A stretch of 64,000 nt of DNA from Streptomyces sp. RKND-216 (GCF_004795255.1 NZ_SSBQ01000002.1:2110001-2174000), one strand, 5' to 3'; shown: positions 54,641 to 64,000, numbered from the stretch's first letter. The notes: a model not told the origin generated them from the letters alone. A program made the numbers and translations.

Positions 54641-57394
54641 CTACCGCAGGACGCGGTAGGTGTCGGCGGCGCCCTCGAACCAGCGGTCGACCGCGTCACG
54701 CTCGTCGTCCGGGCCGATGACCAGCACCAGGTGGTACCGGCCGTCGAGGATCATCGCCCGGTTCCGCACGTAGACGTCGCGCCCGCTGGCGTCCTGCCAG
54801 GTGTAGGTGCCCTCGGCCATCGCCGTGTCGCCCACGTCGATGCGCCGCAGCCCGGAGGCCGACGACCAGTCAGAGGTGCGGAACGGCTCCAGCTCGCGCT
54901 CGCCGTCGCTCTGGTACGCCATCGGGTCGCTGCCGAACTTCTCCGTCGAATCACGACCCTTGACGACCACCATCTCGAACTCACCGCTGTCGAACCGCAC
55001 CTGGCCGCGCCCGTTCGGGGCATTGCGGTCCCATCCCTCAGGCACCGCGATGCGGAAGCCCGTCGGATCCTCGTGCAGGCGGAAGCCGTCTGCGGGGGCG
55101 GCCGGTTCGGAGGTCTGCGGCGCGGTCTCCCCCGACGGCTCCCGCTCGTCGTCCGGCTGCCCCGCCGTCTCCCCGGGCGCCGGCCCGCCGGACGCGGGCG
55201 GCGCCTCGGGCTGTTCCAGCGAGCTGCGGCGGCTGCCGTCGTCCACGGTGTCCTGCTTCGGCATGAACCACATCGCGTACAGCACGGCCGCAGTGAGCAA
55301 CAGCAGCACGCCCCCGAGGAGGAGCCGGCCCAGGCTCTTCGGGCTGCGGCCGGTACCGCCTGCCCTCGGCGCCCGGACGGGGCGCGGCGGGCGTGACTCC
55401 TGCGGCTGCCGCGGCGCGGGTTCGGGACGCGCCGCGCGTTCCCGCCGGGCAGCGGGGCGCGGGGCGGCCGGCGCGTGGCGCTGCGTACGCCGCGCGCCGC
55501 CGCGCGGTCCGCGGCCGGTACGCCTCCTGCGGACCAGTTCGCCGCGGCGGCGCTTGACGGGCAGCCGGCGCGGGTCGGCGGGGCGGCCGGCCTCCAGGGA
55601 CGGCGGCGCGGTGAGCGTGTAGCGGCCGACGTCCGGCTCCGGTGCGGAGCGGATCAGCGACCGCAGCCAGCCGCGCAGCACCTCGAAGTCGGGCCGCTCG
55701 GTGGGGTCCTGGCGCATCAGGGACTCAACGACCGGACGCAGCGGGCCGCACTCCTCGGCGAACGCGGGCGGTTCGGCGCACACCATCTGCACCAGTTCGG
55801 CGACGTCGTCCTCCGGGTAGGGCGCGTGGCCCTGGACGGCGCGGAAGAGGAGGACGCCGAGGGCCCACAGGTCGGCCGACGGGCCGACGGGCGGCGCAAG
55901 GCGCCAGTTTTCGTGGACCGGTCCGGCCTGTTCGGGCGCCCAGCGTTCGGTCGTCGCACCGACCATCGTCATCCGCGCCTGGCGGGCCCGTTCGGCGGCG
56001 AGCGAGGTGGTGGGGCCGCGGTGGCGTTCGGCGTGCTCCGTCCCTGCGGCTGCCTCCTCGTCGCCCGGGACGTCCGGCACGGAGTCCCGCTGCTCGGGCG
56101 CCCACGGTGTCGGCACGGAACGGCCGGGGGCCCGGCGCGGGCCGGGCAGCGCGGCCGGACCGTGCGGGTCCGTACCGTGCGCCTCCGGGCCCCGGTCTGC
56201 CGGGGCGTACGGGCTGCCGTGCGGTCCGTACGGGGCATACGGGTCATGCGGTCCGCTGCCGGGATCGTCCGCCGAGGGGCCGGAATCCTTGGTCCACCAG
56301 TCGGCGCCCCGACGCTGCTGCGCCTCGGCGGCGACCCGGGCTGTGGCCGCCTGCGCGCCGGCCCGGTAGGCCGCGATGGCTCCGCGCCGGGCGGCACGGG
56401 CGGCGGGTCCGCCGCCGGAGTCGGCGCCCTCGAACCCGAAGATTCCCTCCCGGCCGGGCACGGGCACGGCGTCCGCAGTCCCGTCGCCGAACTCCGCCGT
56501 GCCCGGCGCATCCGGGCCGGCGAACGTCGCGGGCAGCGGCCCTCGCTGGTCCCGGTCGCGGTCCTGCTCCCGGTGCTGCTCCCGGTGCTGGTCCTGGTCC
56601 TGGTGCTGGTGCTGGCGCGCGGCGAGGGCGTGCGGCGCGTCGCGGTGGAAGCCCGCGGGCAGGGGACTCTGCGCCGCGCTGGGAAGACCCGGCACGGCGC
56701 GGGCGAGCGCGGCGGTGTCCGCCGGCGCCGGGCGGCCCGGCTGGGCGGCGGGCGGTATCCCGCCGCGCGGTTCGGCGGTGGAGCGCGAAGGGTCGGGGAG
56801 CGGGTCGTGGCCGCACAGCGCCTCCTCCGCCGCCCCGGCGGCCAGGCCGGTGAGGACGGCACGCCCGTCGTCGCAGACCAGCACCGTGCGGGCGGTGACG
56901 TTGCGGTGCACCCATCCGTGGGCGTGCACCGTGCGCAGCGCGGCCAGCACGTCGGCGGCGATCTCCGCCGCCCGGTGAGCGGCGAGCGGACGGGCGGCGA
57001 TCAGCTCGGACAGCGGCCGCGCGGGCAGGAGTTCACTGATCACCCACAGCGCGTCGCCCTCCACGAAGGCGTCGAAGACCTGGTCCAGCCGTGGATGGTC
57101 GGGTATGCGGGACGCGGCGAGGGCCGCCTCGACGGCGCGGCGCACCGCCGGGTCGGAGGGCTGCCGGGTCGCCCCGGCGCTCCCCCCGTTGGCACCCGCC
57201 CGGCCGGGAGGCCCGTCGTCCAGGAACTCGGCCTCGACGACTTCGGGCAGCAGGACCCGGCGGGCCAGCACCTCCTGGCCGCTGGCCGTGTCGTACGCCG
57301 GAGTGCTGGCCGGTTCGGCGAAGTCGTCGGCCACGTGCGGCAGTCGGTAGCGTCCGGCGAGGAGCCGTCCCGCGTACTCCACGTCGTCGTCCAC
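54641..57394 (-). CDS. Membrane pseudokinase with split kinase-like domain
   Basis: 917 residues. The N-lobe and early C-lobe resemble a Ser/Thr kinase (GRLLAGRYRLPHVADD, LWVISELLPARPLSELIAAR). The catalytic loop is VHRNVTARTVLV (HRD is HRN, and the Lys is missing), and the DFG position reads TGLAAG, so it should be inactive. About 280 residues of Gly/Ala/His-rich insert, including a Gln/Asp/Arg repeat, separate it from the late C-lobe (PSADLWALGVLLFRAVQG). A basic stretch, a span (LLLGGVLLLLTAAVLYAMWF) and an extracytoplasmic domain of about 170 residues follow. GTG start at 57394 with GGGGAGG four to five bases upstream. Confidence 0.85.
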   Translation of the reverse strand: MDDDVEYAGRLLAGRYRLPHVADDFAEPASTPAYDTASGQEVLARRVLLPEVVEAEFLDDGPPGRAGANGGSAGATRQPSDPAVRRAVEAALAASRIPDHPRLDQVFDAFVEGDALWVISELLPARPLSELIAARPLAAHRAAEIAADVLAALRTVHAHGWVHRNVTARTVLVCDDGRAVLTGLAAGAAEEALCGHDPLPDPSRSTAEPRGGIPPAAQPGRPAPADTAALARAVPGLPSAAQSPLPAGFHRDAPHALAARQHQHQDQDQHREQHREQDRDRDQRGPLPATFAGPDAPGTAEFGDGTADAVPVPGREGIFGFEGADSGGGPAARAARRGAIAAYRAGAQAATARVAAEAQQRRGADWWTKDSGPSADDPGSGPHDPYAPYGPHGSPYAPADRGPEAHGTDPHGPAALPGPRRAPGRSVPTPWAPEQRDSVPDVPGDEEAAAGTEHAERHRGPTTSLAAERARQARMTMVGATTERWAPEQAGPVHENWRLAPPVGPSADLWALGVLLFRAVQGHAPYPEDDVAELVQMVCAEPPAFAEECGPLRPVVESLMRQDPTERPDFEVLRGWLRSLIRSAPEPDVGRYTLTAPPSLEAGRPADPRRLPVKRRRGELVRRRRTGRGPRGGARRTQRHAPAAPRPAARRERAARPEPAPRQPQESRPPRPVRAPRAGGTGRSPKSLGRLLLGGVLLLLTAAVLYAMWFMPKQDTVDDGSRRSSLEQPEAPPASGGPAPGETAGQPDDEREPSGETAPQTSEPAAPADGFRLHEDPTGFRIAVPEGWDRNAPNGRGQVRFDSGEFEMVVVKGRDSTEKFGSDPMAYQSDGERELEPFRTSDWSSASGLRRIDVGDTAMAEGTYTWQDASGRDVYVRNRAMILDGRYHLVLVIGPDDERDAVDRWFEGAADTYRVLR

Positions 57395-57553
57395 AGCGCC
57401 TCCCCACCGTGCCGAGCAGAGCCTGTCGAAACCGTTCGGCTTCCGTCATGTTGCGGATGCGTACGGTCCACGAACTCTCACGATACGTGCTGTCGCGGCG
57501 TCACGCCGCCGCCCGCGCACGGATCGTGACGTCTGTCCCGGACCGGACGGACC

Positions 57554-59575
57554 TCAGCGCGGCCGGAAGGTCTCGAAGGCGGTCTCGCGCAGAGTGGTGC
57601 AGGCCTCGCCGTCCCACGCGTCGGCCTTGCAGGTCACCAGGATGGCGTGGCCCTGGCCGTCGTCCACCTTGAAGCCGCGGTTGATCACCCGTACCCGTTG
57701 GCCGTCCTCGGTGCGTTCGAAGACCCAGTCGGCGACGGTCGGGTAGTCGCGCCACTCGGCCTCTTCCATGCTCACGCGCTTGTAGTCGGTGCTCTGACTG
57801 CGGGTCGCCCCCTCGAGCCCTTCCCAGGCCGCCAGTGCGTCGTCACCGGGGCGGCCCGTGTAGTCGACCTGTATGCGCGGGTAACCGCCGTCTGCCGGCC
57901 GGTACTTGGCGCCCGAACCGCGACCCGCCTCGCCGTACATCTCGAAGCCCTCGGGCATCGCCAGCGAGAAGTGGAAGCGGGAGTTCTCCACCGTGGTGTA
58001 TCCCTCGGGGAGGCGGGCGCCGTCCTGGCCCGCGCCGTCGTCGCCGCCCTCGCCGTCGTCCTGCTCGTCGTCACTGCTCGGTGTGGGGTCCGGCGCCGGC
58101 TTCTCGCCGCCCTCGCCCGTGCCGGAGGTGCCGTTGTCGGCGTTCTCGTCCTTCTTGCCGGGGTCCTTGCCGGCGCTGTTGCCGCCGTCGCCGGTGCCCG
58201 AACCGCTGCCGCTGCCGCCGTCGTCGTCACCGTTGGCGATCACCGCGCCGATGATCACCAGCACGGTCACGAGGACTCCGGCCACGATCAGGGCCCGCTT
58301 GCCGCCGGGGCTCTTGAGCGTGGCGAGCAGGTCGCCCCCGGAGCGTGCGGGAGCGGGGCCGCCGGCCTGGCTCGCGACTGGTCCGGGGGCGTCGCCCGGG
58401 CCGGAGGCGTGGGCCGCGACGACGCCTTCGCCGGACTTCTCCTCCGCGCCGTCCTTCTTCTCCGGGGTCGCCCCCTCGTCCGCCGCTCCCGTCGAGGCGG
58501 AGCCCGAGGCCGCGTCGGCCGCAGCGGCGGCGCGTGCGGACTTCAGGGCGCCGCGCAGCCGCTCGCCGGAACGCGTACTGCCGCCGCGGGTCGCGTTGCG
58601 CCCGCTGGTGGTGCCGCGCGACCAGGGCGACGCGGCGGAGCCCTTCGCGTCCTCACCGGACTTCCCGTCGCCGGCGTCCCCGTCCTCGGGAGCGGGCGGC
58701 AGCATGACCGTGCGCGTGGCGTCGGGCACCTCGGGCACGGCGGCGGCGCCGGACGCCACGGCGTCCAGCAGGGTGTACGCGCCGTCGACGTCCAGCCGCT
58801 TCTCGGGGTCCTTCTCCAGCAACCCGTAGAGCACGTCGGTGAGTTCGCCGGCCTTCGTCGGCGGCGGCACCGGCTCGGTCATCACCGCGGTCAGCGTGGA
58901 GAGCGCAGAGCCCTTGTCGTAGGGCGGGCGCCCCTCGACGGCCGCGTACAGCAGTCCGCCCAGGGACCACAGGTCGGCGGGCGGACCCGGCGGCTTGCCG
59001 CGGGCGCGTTCGGGCGAGATGTAGGAGGGGGCGCCGACGAGCATGCCGGTCGAGGTGATAGAGGGGTCTCCCTCGACCTTGGCGATGCCGAAGTCGGTGA
59101 GCACGACGCGGTCGGTGCCCTCCTCCATCAGCACGTTGGACGGCTTCACGTCGCGGTGCAGGATGCCCTCGCGGTGTGCGGCGCGCAGCACGTCGAGGAC
59201 CGCGAGACCCACCTCGGCGGCCCGGCGCGGCGTCAGCGGGCCCTCCGTGCGGATGCGGTCGGCCAGCGAGCCGCCCTCGACCAGCTCCATGACGATCCAC
59301 GGGCGGTCGTCCTCGTCCACGACGTCGAACACGGTGACGGCGCTGCCGCTGCGGATGCGGGCGATGGCCTTCGCCTCGCGCCGGGTGCGGGTGATGAGGC
59401 GCTGCTTCTCGTCCTCGTCCACGCTCGACGGGAACCGCAGTTCCTTCACCGCGACCGTGCGGCCCAGGGTTTCGTCCGTGCCGCGCCACACCGTTCCCAT
59501 GCCGCCGCGGCCCAGCACACCCTCGAGCCGGTAACGGCCGCCGACGAGGCGGCCCTCCTCAACGTCCTGGCCCAT
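57554..59575 (-). CDS. Membrane Ser/Thr protein kinase (Hanks type)
   Basis: 673 residues. A complete kinase domain: GVLGRGGMGTVWRGTD, the Lys in TVAVKELRF, ILHRDVKPSNVLMEEG, TDFGIAKVEGD and PERARGKPPGPPADLWSLG. It is followed by a disordered Ala/Gly/Ser-rich linker, one span (LIVAGVLVTVLVIIGAVIA), a charged acidic linker, and a C-terminal extracytoplasmic domain of about 140 residues (SRFHFSLAMPEGFEMYGEAG). That domain resembles the outer part of the neighbouring pseudokinase. PASTA repeats are not visible, so the ligand is unknown. The pair may act together. Confidence 0.93.
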   Translation of the reverse strand: MGQDVEEGRLVGGRYRLEGVLGRGGMGTVWRGTDETLGRTVAVKELRFPSSVDEDEKQRLITRTRREAKAIARIRSGSAVTVFDVVDEDDRPWIVMELVEGGSLADRIRTEGPLTPRRAAEVGLAVLDVLRAAHREGILHRDVKPSNVLMEEGTDRVVLTDFGIAKVEGDPSITSTGMLVGAPSYISPERARGKPPGPPADLWSLGGLLYAAVEGRPPYDKGSALSTLTAVMTEPVPPPTKAGELTDVLYGLLEKDPEKRLDVDGAYTLLDAVASGAAAVPEVPDATRTVMLPPAPEDGDAGDGKSGEDAKGSAASPWSRGTTSGRNATRGGSTRSGERLRGALKSARAAAAADAASGSASTGAADEGATPEKKDGAEEKSGEGVVAAHASGPGDAPGPVASQAGGPAPARSGGDLLATLKSPGGKRALIVAGVLVTVLVIIGAVIANGDDDGGSGSGSGTGDGGNSAGKDPGKKDENADNGTSGTGEGGEKPAPDPTPSSDDEQDDGEGGDDGAGQDGARLPEGYTTVENSRFHFSLAMPEGFEMYGEAGRGSGAKYRPADGGYPRIQVDYTGRPGDDALAAWEGLEGATRSQSTDYKRVSMEEAEWRDYPTVADWVFERTEDGQRVRVINRGFKVDDGQGHAILVTCKADAWDGEACTTLRETAFETFRPR

Positions 59576-59734
59576 GAAACCCCTTGCTTCCCCTCAAGCG
59601 GCCGACTCCTCGGCGGATACCCATTGTGGCCTACCTCAAGGGACCGCGTGCACGCGGGCAGGTGCCCAACGGGCCCCCGCACGGCGGGCACAGGACCGTC
59701 CCGTCGTCCCCTCCCCCGGCGGGCACCGGGGCGG

Positions 59735-60154
59735 CTACCGCAGCACGCCCTCCAGGTAGTCCGCGCCCAGGCGCACCACGACCCGCAGGTCGAGCTGGTG
59801 CAGCACGTACCGGCCGCGGCGGCGCGTGGTCAGCAGACCCACCTTGCGCATCTGCGTCAGATGCCGAAACACCTCCGGCGCGCTGATGCCCATCGACTCG
59901 GCCAACTCCCCCGTCGTGTACGGCGCGCGGGCGAGGAAGCGGGCGAGCCGCATCCTCGCGGGGTGGGCGAGCACCTCGAGCCGCTGCTGGACGAGGCGCA
60001 CGGACACCGCCGACCGCGCCTCCGGCGCGGTGACGGGAGTGCGGCGCGGCGTCCTGAAGGGCGGGACGGCTGCCGCACCAGGGCGGGCGGGAGGCGCGTG
60101 CCGTCTTCCGCCCGCGTCCTTCTGCTCGGGGCGCACGACGTGTACAAGTGGCAT
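59735..60154 (-). CDS. ArsR-family winged-helix regulator
   Basis: 139 residues. About 50 basic, unstructured residues precede the winged helix: RLVQQRLEVLAHPARMRLAR, TGELAESMGISAPEVFRHLT, then QMRKVGLLTTRRRGRYVLHQ. No cysteine pairs for metal are seen, so it is probably not a metal sensor. It is divergent from the M23 peptidase with only 59 bases between, which suggests it regulates that gene or itself. The ATG at 60154 is the most likely start; the disordered N-terminus leaves room for a later one. Confidence 0.8.
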   Translation of the reverse strand: MPLVHVVRPEQKDAGGRRHAPPARPGAAAVPPFRTPRRTPVTAPEARSAVSVRLVQQRLEVLAHPARMRLARFLARAPYTTGELAESMGISAPEVFRHLTQMRKVGLLTTRRRGRYVLHQLDLRVVVRLGADYLEGVLR

Positions 60155-60213
60155 GTCCACATCACCCCAATGCGGCACCGCGCCCCCCACACTCTCGTGA
60201 AAGCGAGCCCCAC

Positions 60214-61254
60214 ATGGCACCGTCCCCTTCCCCCCGCCCGAGACGCGCCCCGCGCGACGGCGCACGGCGGTTCCGCCTCCGCGCCGGCGTCGCCGCACTG
60301 GCGGCGGCCCTCTCCGTCCTCGTCGGCACCGCCGCCCCCGCCGGGGCGGAGCCCGCCGAGGCCCCGCCCTCGGGCACACTGCGCAGCTCCGTCGCCGAGG
60401 CGACGCTCGGCCGCGCCGACGCCACCACGGCACGGCTGGCAGCCGACTCCCGCGAGAGCCAGGTCGCCGTCGAACGGCGGGCCGGCGACGGCCGGTGGGC
60501 CTTCGGCTCGACCGTCCTGACCGCGCCGCCGGACAAGCACGCCTCGCCGGAGGGCTGGTTGTACGTCGCGCGGGCCGAAGGCGGCGCGTGGGACGTCGCG
60601 CTTGAGGGCAGTGCGGAGTTCCGCACGCTGGTCGAGCGCGCGCCCGGCACGCTGCTCTCCGCGCAGGAACGGTCGGTCCTCGGCAAGGTCGGCACCCGTG
60701 AGCCGCAGGGCGCCGCCGGGTTCGCCAACACCGGGCTGACGCTGCCGTGGGCGGTGGGCCAGACCTGGACCTGGACCGGCGGGCCGCACCCGTTCGGCGT
60801 CGGGGCGGGCGGCGCGTGGAGCTCCCTGGACTTCTCCGGCGGCGACGGCATCGCCCGCGCGGCCCGCGGGGGCGTGGCGTACGCGATGTGCGCCTCCGGC
60901 GGCTACCGCGGCTGGATCCGGATCTACCACGACAACGGCCTGTCCACGGACTACTACCACCTGGTCAACAACATCACGCCGCAGGGCGCCTCGGTGGGCG
61001 CCGGCACCGCCCTCGGCCACATCGGCAACGACGTCTCCTGCGGCGGCGCGTCCAGCGGCCCGCACGTGCACTTCTCGCTGCTGAGCGGCGACAGCTACAT
61101 CAACGTGCACGGCGCCGTGATCGGCGGCTGGCAGTTCGCAGCCGGCGGTGCCCCGTACCAGGGCACCGCGTACAACGGCAGCGTGACGGTCGGCGTGGGT
61201 GCCAACATCCCCAACTACGGCCCGTCGCTGGCGAAGCAGCACGAGGGGCACTGA
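60214..61254 (+). CDS. Secreted M23 peptidase
   Basis: 346 residues. The signal peptide is FRLRAGVAALAAALSVLVGT with an Ala-X-Ala-type end (APAGAEP). A middle domain of about 120 residues is followed by a LasA-like M23 domain: TWTGGPHPFGVGAGGAWSSLDF with His-Asp metal ligands and GPHVHFSLL. DYYHLVNNITPQG matches LasA-type enzymes, which cut Gly-rich peptide links. Exported; monocistronic; a strong terminator is close behind. No clear ribosome site precedes the ATG. Confidence 0.9.
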   Translation: MAPSPSPRPRRAPRDGARRFRLRAGVAALAAALSVLVGTAAPAGAEPAEAPPSGTLRSSVAEATLGRADATTARLAADSRESQVAVERRAGDGRWAFGSTVLTAPPDKHASPEGWLYVARAEGGAWDVALEGSAEFRTLVERAPGTLLSAQERSVLGKVGTREPQGAAGFANTGLTLPWAVGQTWTWTGGPHPFGVGAGGAWSSLDFSGGDGIARAARGGVAYAMCASGGYRGWIRIYHDNGLSTDYYHLVNNITPQGASVGAGTALGHIGNDVSCGGASSGPHVHFSLLSGDSYINVHGAVIGGWQFAAGGAPYQGTAYNGSVTVGVGANIPNYGPSLAKQHEGH

Positions 61255-61259
61255 CCGGC

Positions 61260-61304
61260 GGCCGCGTGCGCCCGGCCGGCCGCTCCGGCCGGCCGCACGC
61301 GGCC
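61260..61304. terminator. Terminator between M23 peptidase and glpD
   Basis: An 11-bp outer stem (GGCCGCGTGCG and complement) with a further CCGGCCGG repeat inside. It lies between convergent genes, 6 bases from the M23 stop. Confidence 0.8.
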
Positions 61305-61339
61305 CGGGACCCGAGGGCCGGCGGGCCCGGGCGGCGGCG

Positions 61340-63046
61340 TCAGAGCGGCACGATGTCCGGCGCGCCCAGGCGGGCGGCGTCGGCGGTGAGGTCGTCGGGC
61401 TGGCGCTGCGACTCCCGTTCGGCCTCCACCCGCTTCCGGTAGTGCTGGACCTCGCGGTCGATCTGCTCGGCGTCCCAGCCGAGCACCGGAGCCATCAGCT
61501 CCGCGCACTCGTGGGCGCTGCGCGTCCCGCGGTCGAAGGTCTCGATGGAGATCCGCGTACGACGGGTGAGTACGTCGTCCAGGTGGCGGGCGCCCTCGTG
61601 GGTGCAGGCGTAGACGATCTCCGCCTTGAGATAGTCGTCGGCCGCGGGCAGCGGTTCGCCCAGCTTCGGATCCCCGGCGATCAGCTCCAGCACCTCCTCG
61701 GTGAGCGAGCCGTAACGCCCCAGCAGGTGCTCGACCCGGGCCACGTGCAGGCCGGTGCGGGCGGCGATGCGGGCGCGGGCGTTGAACATCGCGCGGTACC
61801 CCTCGGCGCCGACCAGCCGCACGTCCTCAGTGCAGCAGTCCGCGACCCGGTGGTCCAGCCCGTGCACCGCCTCGTCCACCGCGTCCTTGGCCATCACCCG
61901 GTACGTCGTGTACTTGCCGCCCGCGACCACGACCATCCCCGGCACGGGGTGGGCGACGGTGTGCTCCCGGGAGAGCTTGCTGGTGGCCTCCGACTCGCCG
62001 GCCAGCAGCGGCCGCAGGCCCGCGTACACGCCCTCCACGTCGTCCCGCGTCAGCGGAGTGGCGAGCACCGAATTGACGTGTTCGAGCAGGTAGTCGATGT
62101 CCGCGCTCGATGCGGCGGGGTGCGCCTTGTCCAGGTCCCAGTCCGTGTCCGTGGTGCCGACGACCCAGTGCCGGCCCCACGGGATGACGAAGAGGACGCT
62201 CTTCTCGGTCCGCAGGATCAGGCCGGTGGTGGAGTTGATGCGGTCCTTGGGCACCACCAGGTGGATGCCCTTGGACGCGCGGACGTGGAACTTGCCGCGC
62301 TCGGCGATCAGCGCCTGCGTGTCGTCCGTCCACACGCCGGTCGCGTTGACGACCTGCTTGGCGCGGACCTCGTACTCGCCGCCCTGCTCCAGGTCCTGCA
62401 CGCGGGCGCCGACGACGCGTTCACCCTCGCGCAGGAAGCCGGTCACCCGGGCCCGGTTGGCGGCGTGCGCGCCGTAGCGGGCGGCCGTACGGACGAGCGT
62501 GGCGACGTAACGGGCGTCGTCCATCTGCGCGTCGTAGTACTGCAGAGCGCCGACGAGAGCGTCCTTCTTCAAGCAGGGGGCCACGCGCAGCGCGCGCCGA
62601 CGGGAGAGGTGACGGTGCATCGGCAGCCCGCGTCCGTGCCCGGAGGACAGCGACATCGCGTCGTAGAGCGCCACGCCCGAACCGGCGTAGAACCGCTCCC
62701 AGCCCTTGTGCTGCAGCGGGTAGAGAAACGGCACCGGCTTCACCAGGTGCGGCGCGATCCGCTCCAGCAGCAGCCCGCGTTCCTTCAGTGCCTCCCGGAC
62801 CAGCGCGAAGTCCAGCATCTCCAGGTAGCGCAGACCGCCGTGGATCAGCTTGCTGGAACGGCTGGACGTACCGGAGGCCCAGTCCCGCGCCTCCACGATG
62901 CCGGTGGACAGGCCGCGGGTCGCCGCGTCCAGAACGGTGCCCGCGCCGACCACGCCCGCGCCGACGACGAGCACGTCCAGCTCGCGCTCGGCCATCCTCG
63001 CCAGCGCCTCGGTGCGCTGCTCCGGTCCCAGTGTCGCTGTCCTCAC
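61340..63046 (-). CDS. glpD: Glycerol-3-phosphate dehydrogenase
   Basis: A 568-residue FAD enzyme oxidising glycerol-3-phosphate to DHAP at the membrane. DVLVVGAGVVGAGTVLDAAT, SSRSSKLIHGGLRYLEMLDF, LVVPKDRINSTTGLILRTEK, and VVGTTDTDWDLDKAHPAASS are typical. The GTG at 63046 has GAGGAGGA four bases upstream and gives the usual length; the open frame running to 63223 is not needed. No glpK or glpF is present here. Confidence 0.95.
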   Translation of the reverse strand: MRTATLGPEQRTEALARMAERELDVLVVGAGVVGAGTVLDAATRGLSTGIVEARDWASGTSSRSSKLIHGGLRYLEMLDFALVREALKERGLLLERIAPHLVKPVPFLYPLQHKGWERFYAGSGVALYDAMSLSSGHGRGLPMHRHLSRRRALRVAPCLKKDALVGALQYYDAQMDDARYVATLVRTAARYGAHAANRARVTGFLREGERVVGARVQDLEQGGEYEVRAKQVVNATGVWTDDTQALIAERGKFHVRASKGIHLVVPKDRINSTTGLILRTEKSVLFVIPWGRHWVVGTTDTDWDLDKAHPAASSADIDYLLEHVNSVLATPLTRDDVEGVYAGLRPLLAGESEATSKLSREHTVAHPVPGMVVVAGGKYTTYRVMAKDAVDEAVHGLDHRVADCCTEDVRLVGAEGYRAMFNARARIAARTGLHVARVEHLLGRYGSLTEEVLELIAGDPKLGEPLPAADDYLKAEIVYACTHEGARHLDDVLTRRTRISIETFDRGTRSAHECAELMAPVLGWDAEQIDREVQHYRKRVEAERESQRQPDDLTADAARLGAPDIVPL

Positions 63047-63346
63047 CGCGTCCTCCTCGGGGTTCGGTCCGGTCGTCCTCGGCCGCTGTCGTTGCGGTGT
63101 CTCGGTGTCGCTACCCGCGTCACATCGGGTGACGCTGTCGTATCCCTTCCCCGTCACTGTCGATGGTCCCCCATTCGCGCCACTTCGGCTGTTCACCGGG
63201 ACTGCCACGCGGAGCAATACCACATATCTGTCATATAGGCCCTTAACCTGACAGAGCTGTCTTCGCCACTCGGCTCCGCGCCGGGCCGGTCAGCGCCGGT
63301 CCGCACGCGTCGCCACCGATCACCGGGGAAGGGGATGCCCGCAACC

Positions 63347-64000
63347 ATGCGCGCAGATCTCGCCGTACTCGGTCTGGGCCATTCGGGTCTCCCGCTGGCC
63401 CGGGCCGCGACCGCCGCAGGTATCGGCACCATCGGCTGCGACCCGGACCCGCGCACCGTCGCCGACCTGGCCGCCGGCCGGGCGCCCGCCGACGGCTCGC
63501 TCACCGCGCCCGCACTGCGTCGGATGCTCTCCCAGGGCTTCCGCACCACCGGCGACCCGGCCGTCCTCGGCCGCGTCCGCACCGTCGTGATCTGCGTCGA
63601 CACCCCGCTCGGCGCCGACCGCACGCTCGACCTGCGCCCGGTCCGGGAGGCCGCCCGCACGCTGGCACCGGTACTGCGGCCGCGCACCACCGTGGTGCTC
63701 CAGTCCACCGTCTACCCCGGCAGCACGGAGGAGTTCCTGCGCACCGTGCTGGAGGACGGCTCCGGGCTCGGCGCCGGTCGCGACTTCCACCTCGCCTACG
63801 CCCCCGACCGTCTCGACCCGGGGGACGGGGCGGGGGCCGACCTCGCCCGCATCCCCCAGGTGATCGGCGGCCTCACCCCCGCCTGCACGGAGGCCGCCGC
63901 GGCCTTCTACGGCCGGCTCACCGAGAAGGTCGTCCGCGCGCGCGGGCCGCGCGAGGCGGAGACGGCCGCGCTGCTGGAGACCAACTACCGGCAGATCAAC
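63347..64000 (+). CDS. Nucleotide-sugar dehydrogenase, UDP-glucose/UDP-ManNAc type (partial)
   Basis: The first 218 or so codons; the gene runs off the right edge. The NAD-binding LAVLGLGHSGLPLARAATAA, then VVICVDTPLGADRTLDLRPV and QSTVYPGSTEEFL are typical of the UDP-glucose/GDP-mannose dehydrogenase family, which oxidises the sugar alcohol to an acid for surface glycans. The catalytic Cys lies further on and is not seen. An ATG at 63335 (PATMRADL) is an alternative, because GGGGAAGGGG runs straight into it. Confidence 0.88.
   Translation, partial: MRADLAVLGLGHSGLPLARAATAAGIGTIGCDPDPRTVADLAAGRAPADGSLTAPALRRMLSQGFRTTGDPAVLGRVRTVVICVDTPLGADRTLDLRPVREAARTLAPVLRPRTTVVLQSTVYPGSTEEFLRTVLEDGSGLGAGRDFHLAYAPDRLDPGDGAGADLARIPQVIGGLTPACTEAAAAFYGRLTEKVVRARGPREAETAALLETNYRQIN

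Overview
The window is chromosomal DNA of a Streptomyces or very close relative. GC is very high throughout, with strong third-position GC bias, many GTG and some TTG starts, GTGA/ATGA stop-start overlaps and leaderless promoters. The order sucC-sucD / sigma-like / PerM / purN-purH / folD / mdh / betaine genes, with icmB, pcrA, guaA, chorismate mutase and protein kinases on the other side, matches the core-chromosome layout I recall for Streptomyces. I saw no tRNA, rRNA, CRISPR array, intact insertion sequence or prophage.

Layout. 1-6.6 kb: a minus-strand glycine betaine operon (betB, choline-dehydrogenase-type betA, ATPase, double permease, binding lipoprotein), combining choline oxidation with betaine uptake. 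6.8-9.5 kb: mdh, a DUF3017 membrane protein and folD. 9.9-11.4 kb: three plus-strand relatives of a PYGQ-rich small membrane protein; the first is frameshifted. 11.5-19.7 kb: purH, purN, a small membrane protein, PerM, a membrane-anchored sigma-like protein, then sucD and sucC. 19.9-27.9 kb: a five-gene module (VWA, DUF5682, MoxR ATPase on minus; SWIM zinc-finger and DUF5691 on plus) around a divergent promoter that matches the actinobacterial DNA-damage element TTGTCRGTG-N8-TAnnnT on one strand exactly and on the other approximately. 28-35.8 kb: icmB, a lipase, an M23 peptidase, pcrA (with its own DNA-damage element) and an NlpC/P60 hydrolase. 35.8-40.8 kb: small membrane proteins, DoxX and a divergent pair of PspC loci, one of them a PspC-histidine kinase plus response regulator.

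40.9-42.1 kb is a decayed ABC transporter. Then come glutamate decarboxylase, AzlCD with a cupin-XRE regulator, a Uma2 protein, guaA and a monofunctional chorismate mutase. The chorismate mutase is preceded by what looks like a complete transcription attenuator: a leaderless 24-residue peptide with Phe-Trp-Phe-Thr-Tyr codons and a 14-bp terminator hairpin. 49.8-64 kb: a sortase-anchored LAETG protein, a cholesterol-oxidase-like GMC enzyme with a semialdehyde dehydrogenase, a pseudokinase beside an active-looking Ser/Thr kinase, an ArsR-like regulator divergent from an M23 peptidase, glpD and the start of a nucleotide-sugar dehydrogenase.

The two observations I would follow first are the DNA-damage-promoter-linked MoxR/VWA/SWIM/DUF5682/DUF5691 module and the aromatic leader-peptide attenuator. 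Long antisense open frames are abundant at this GC and were left out.
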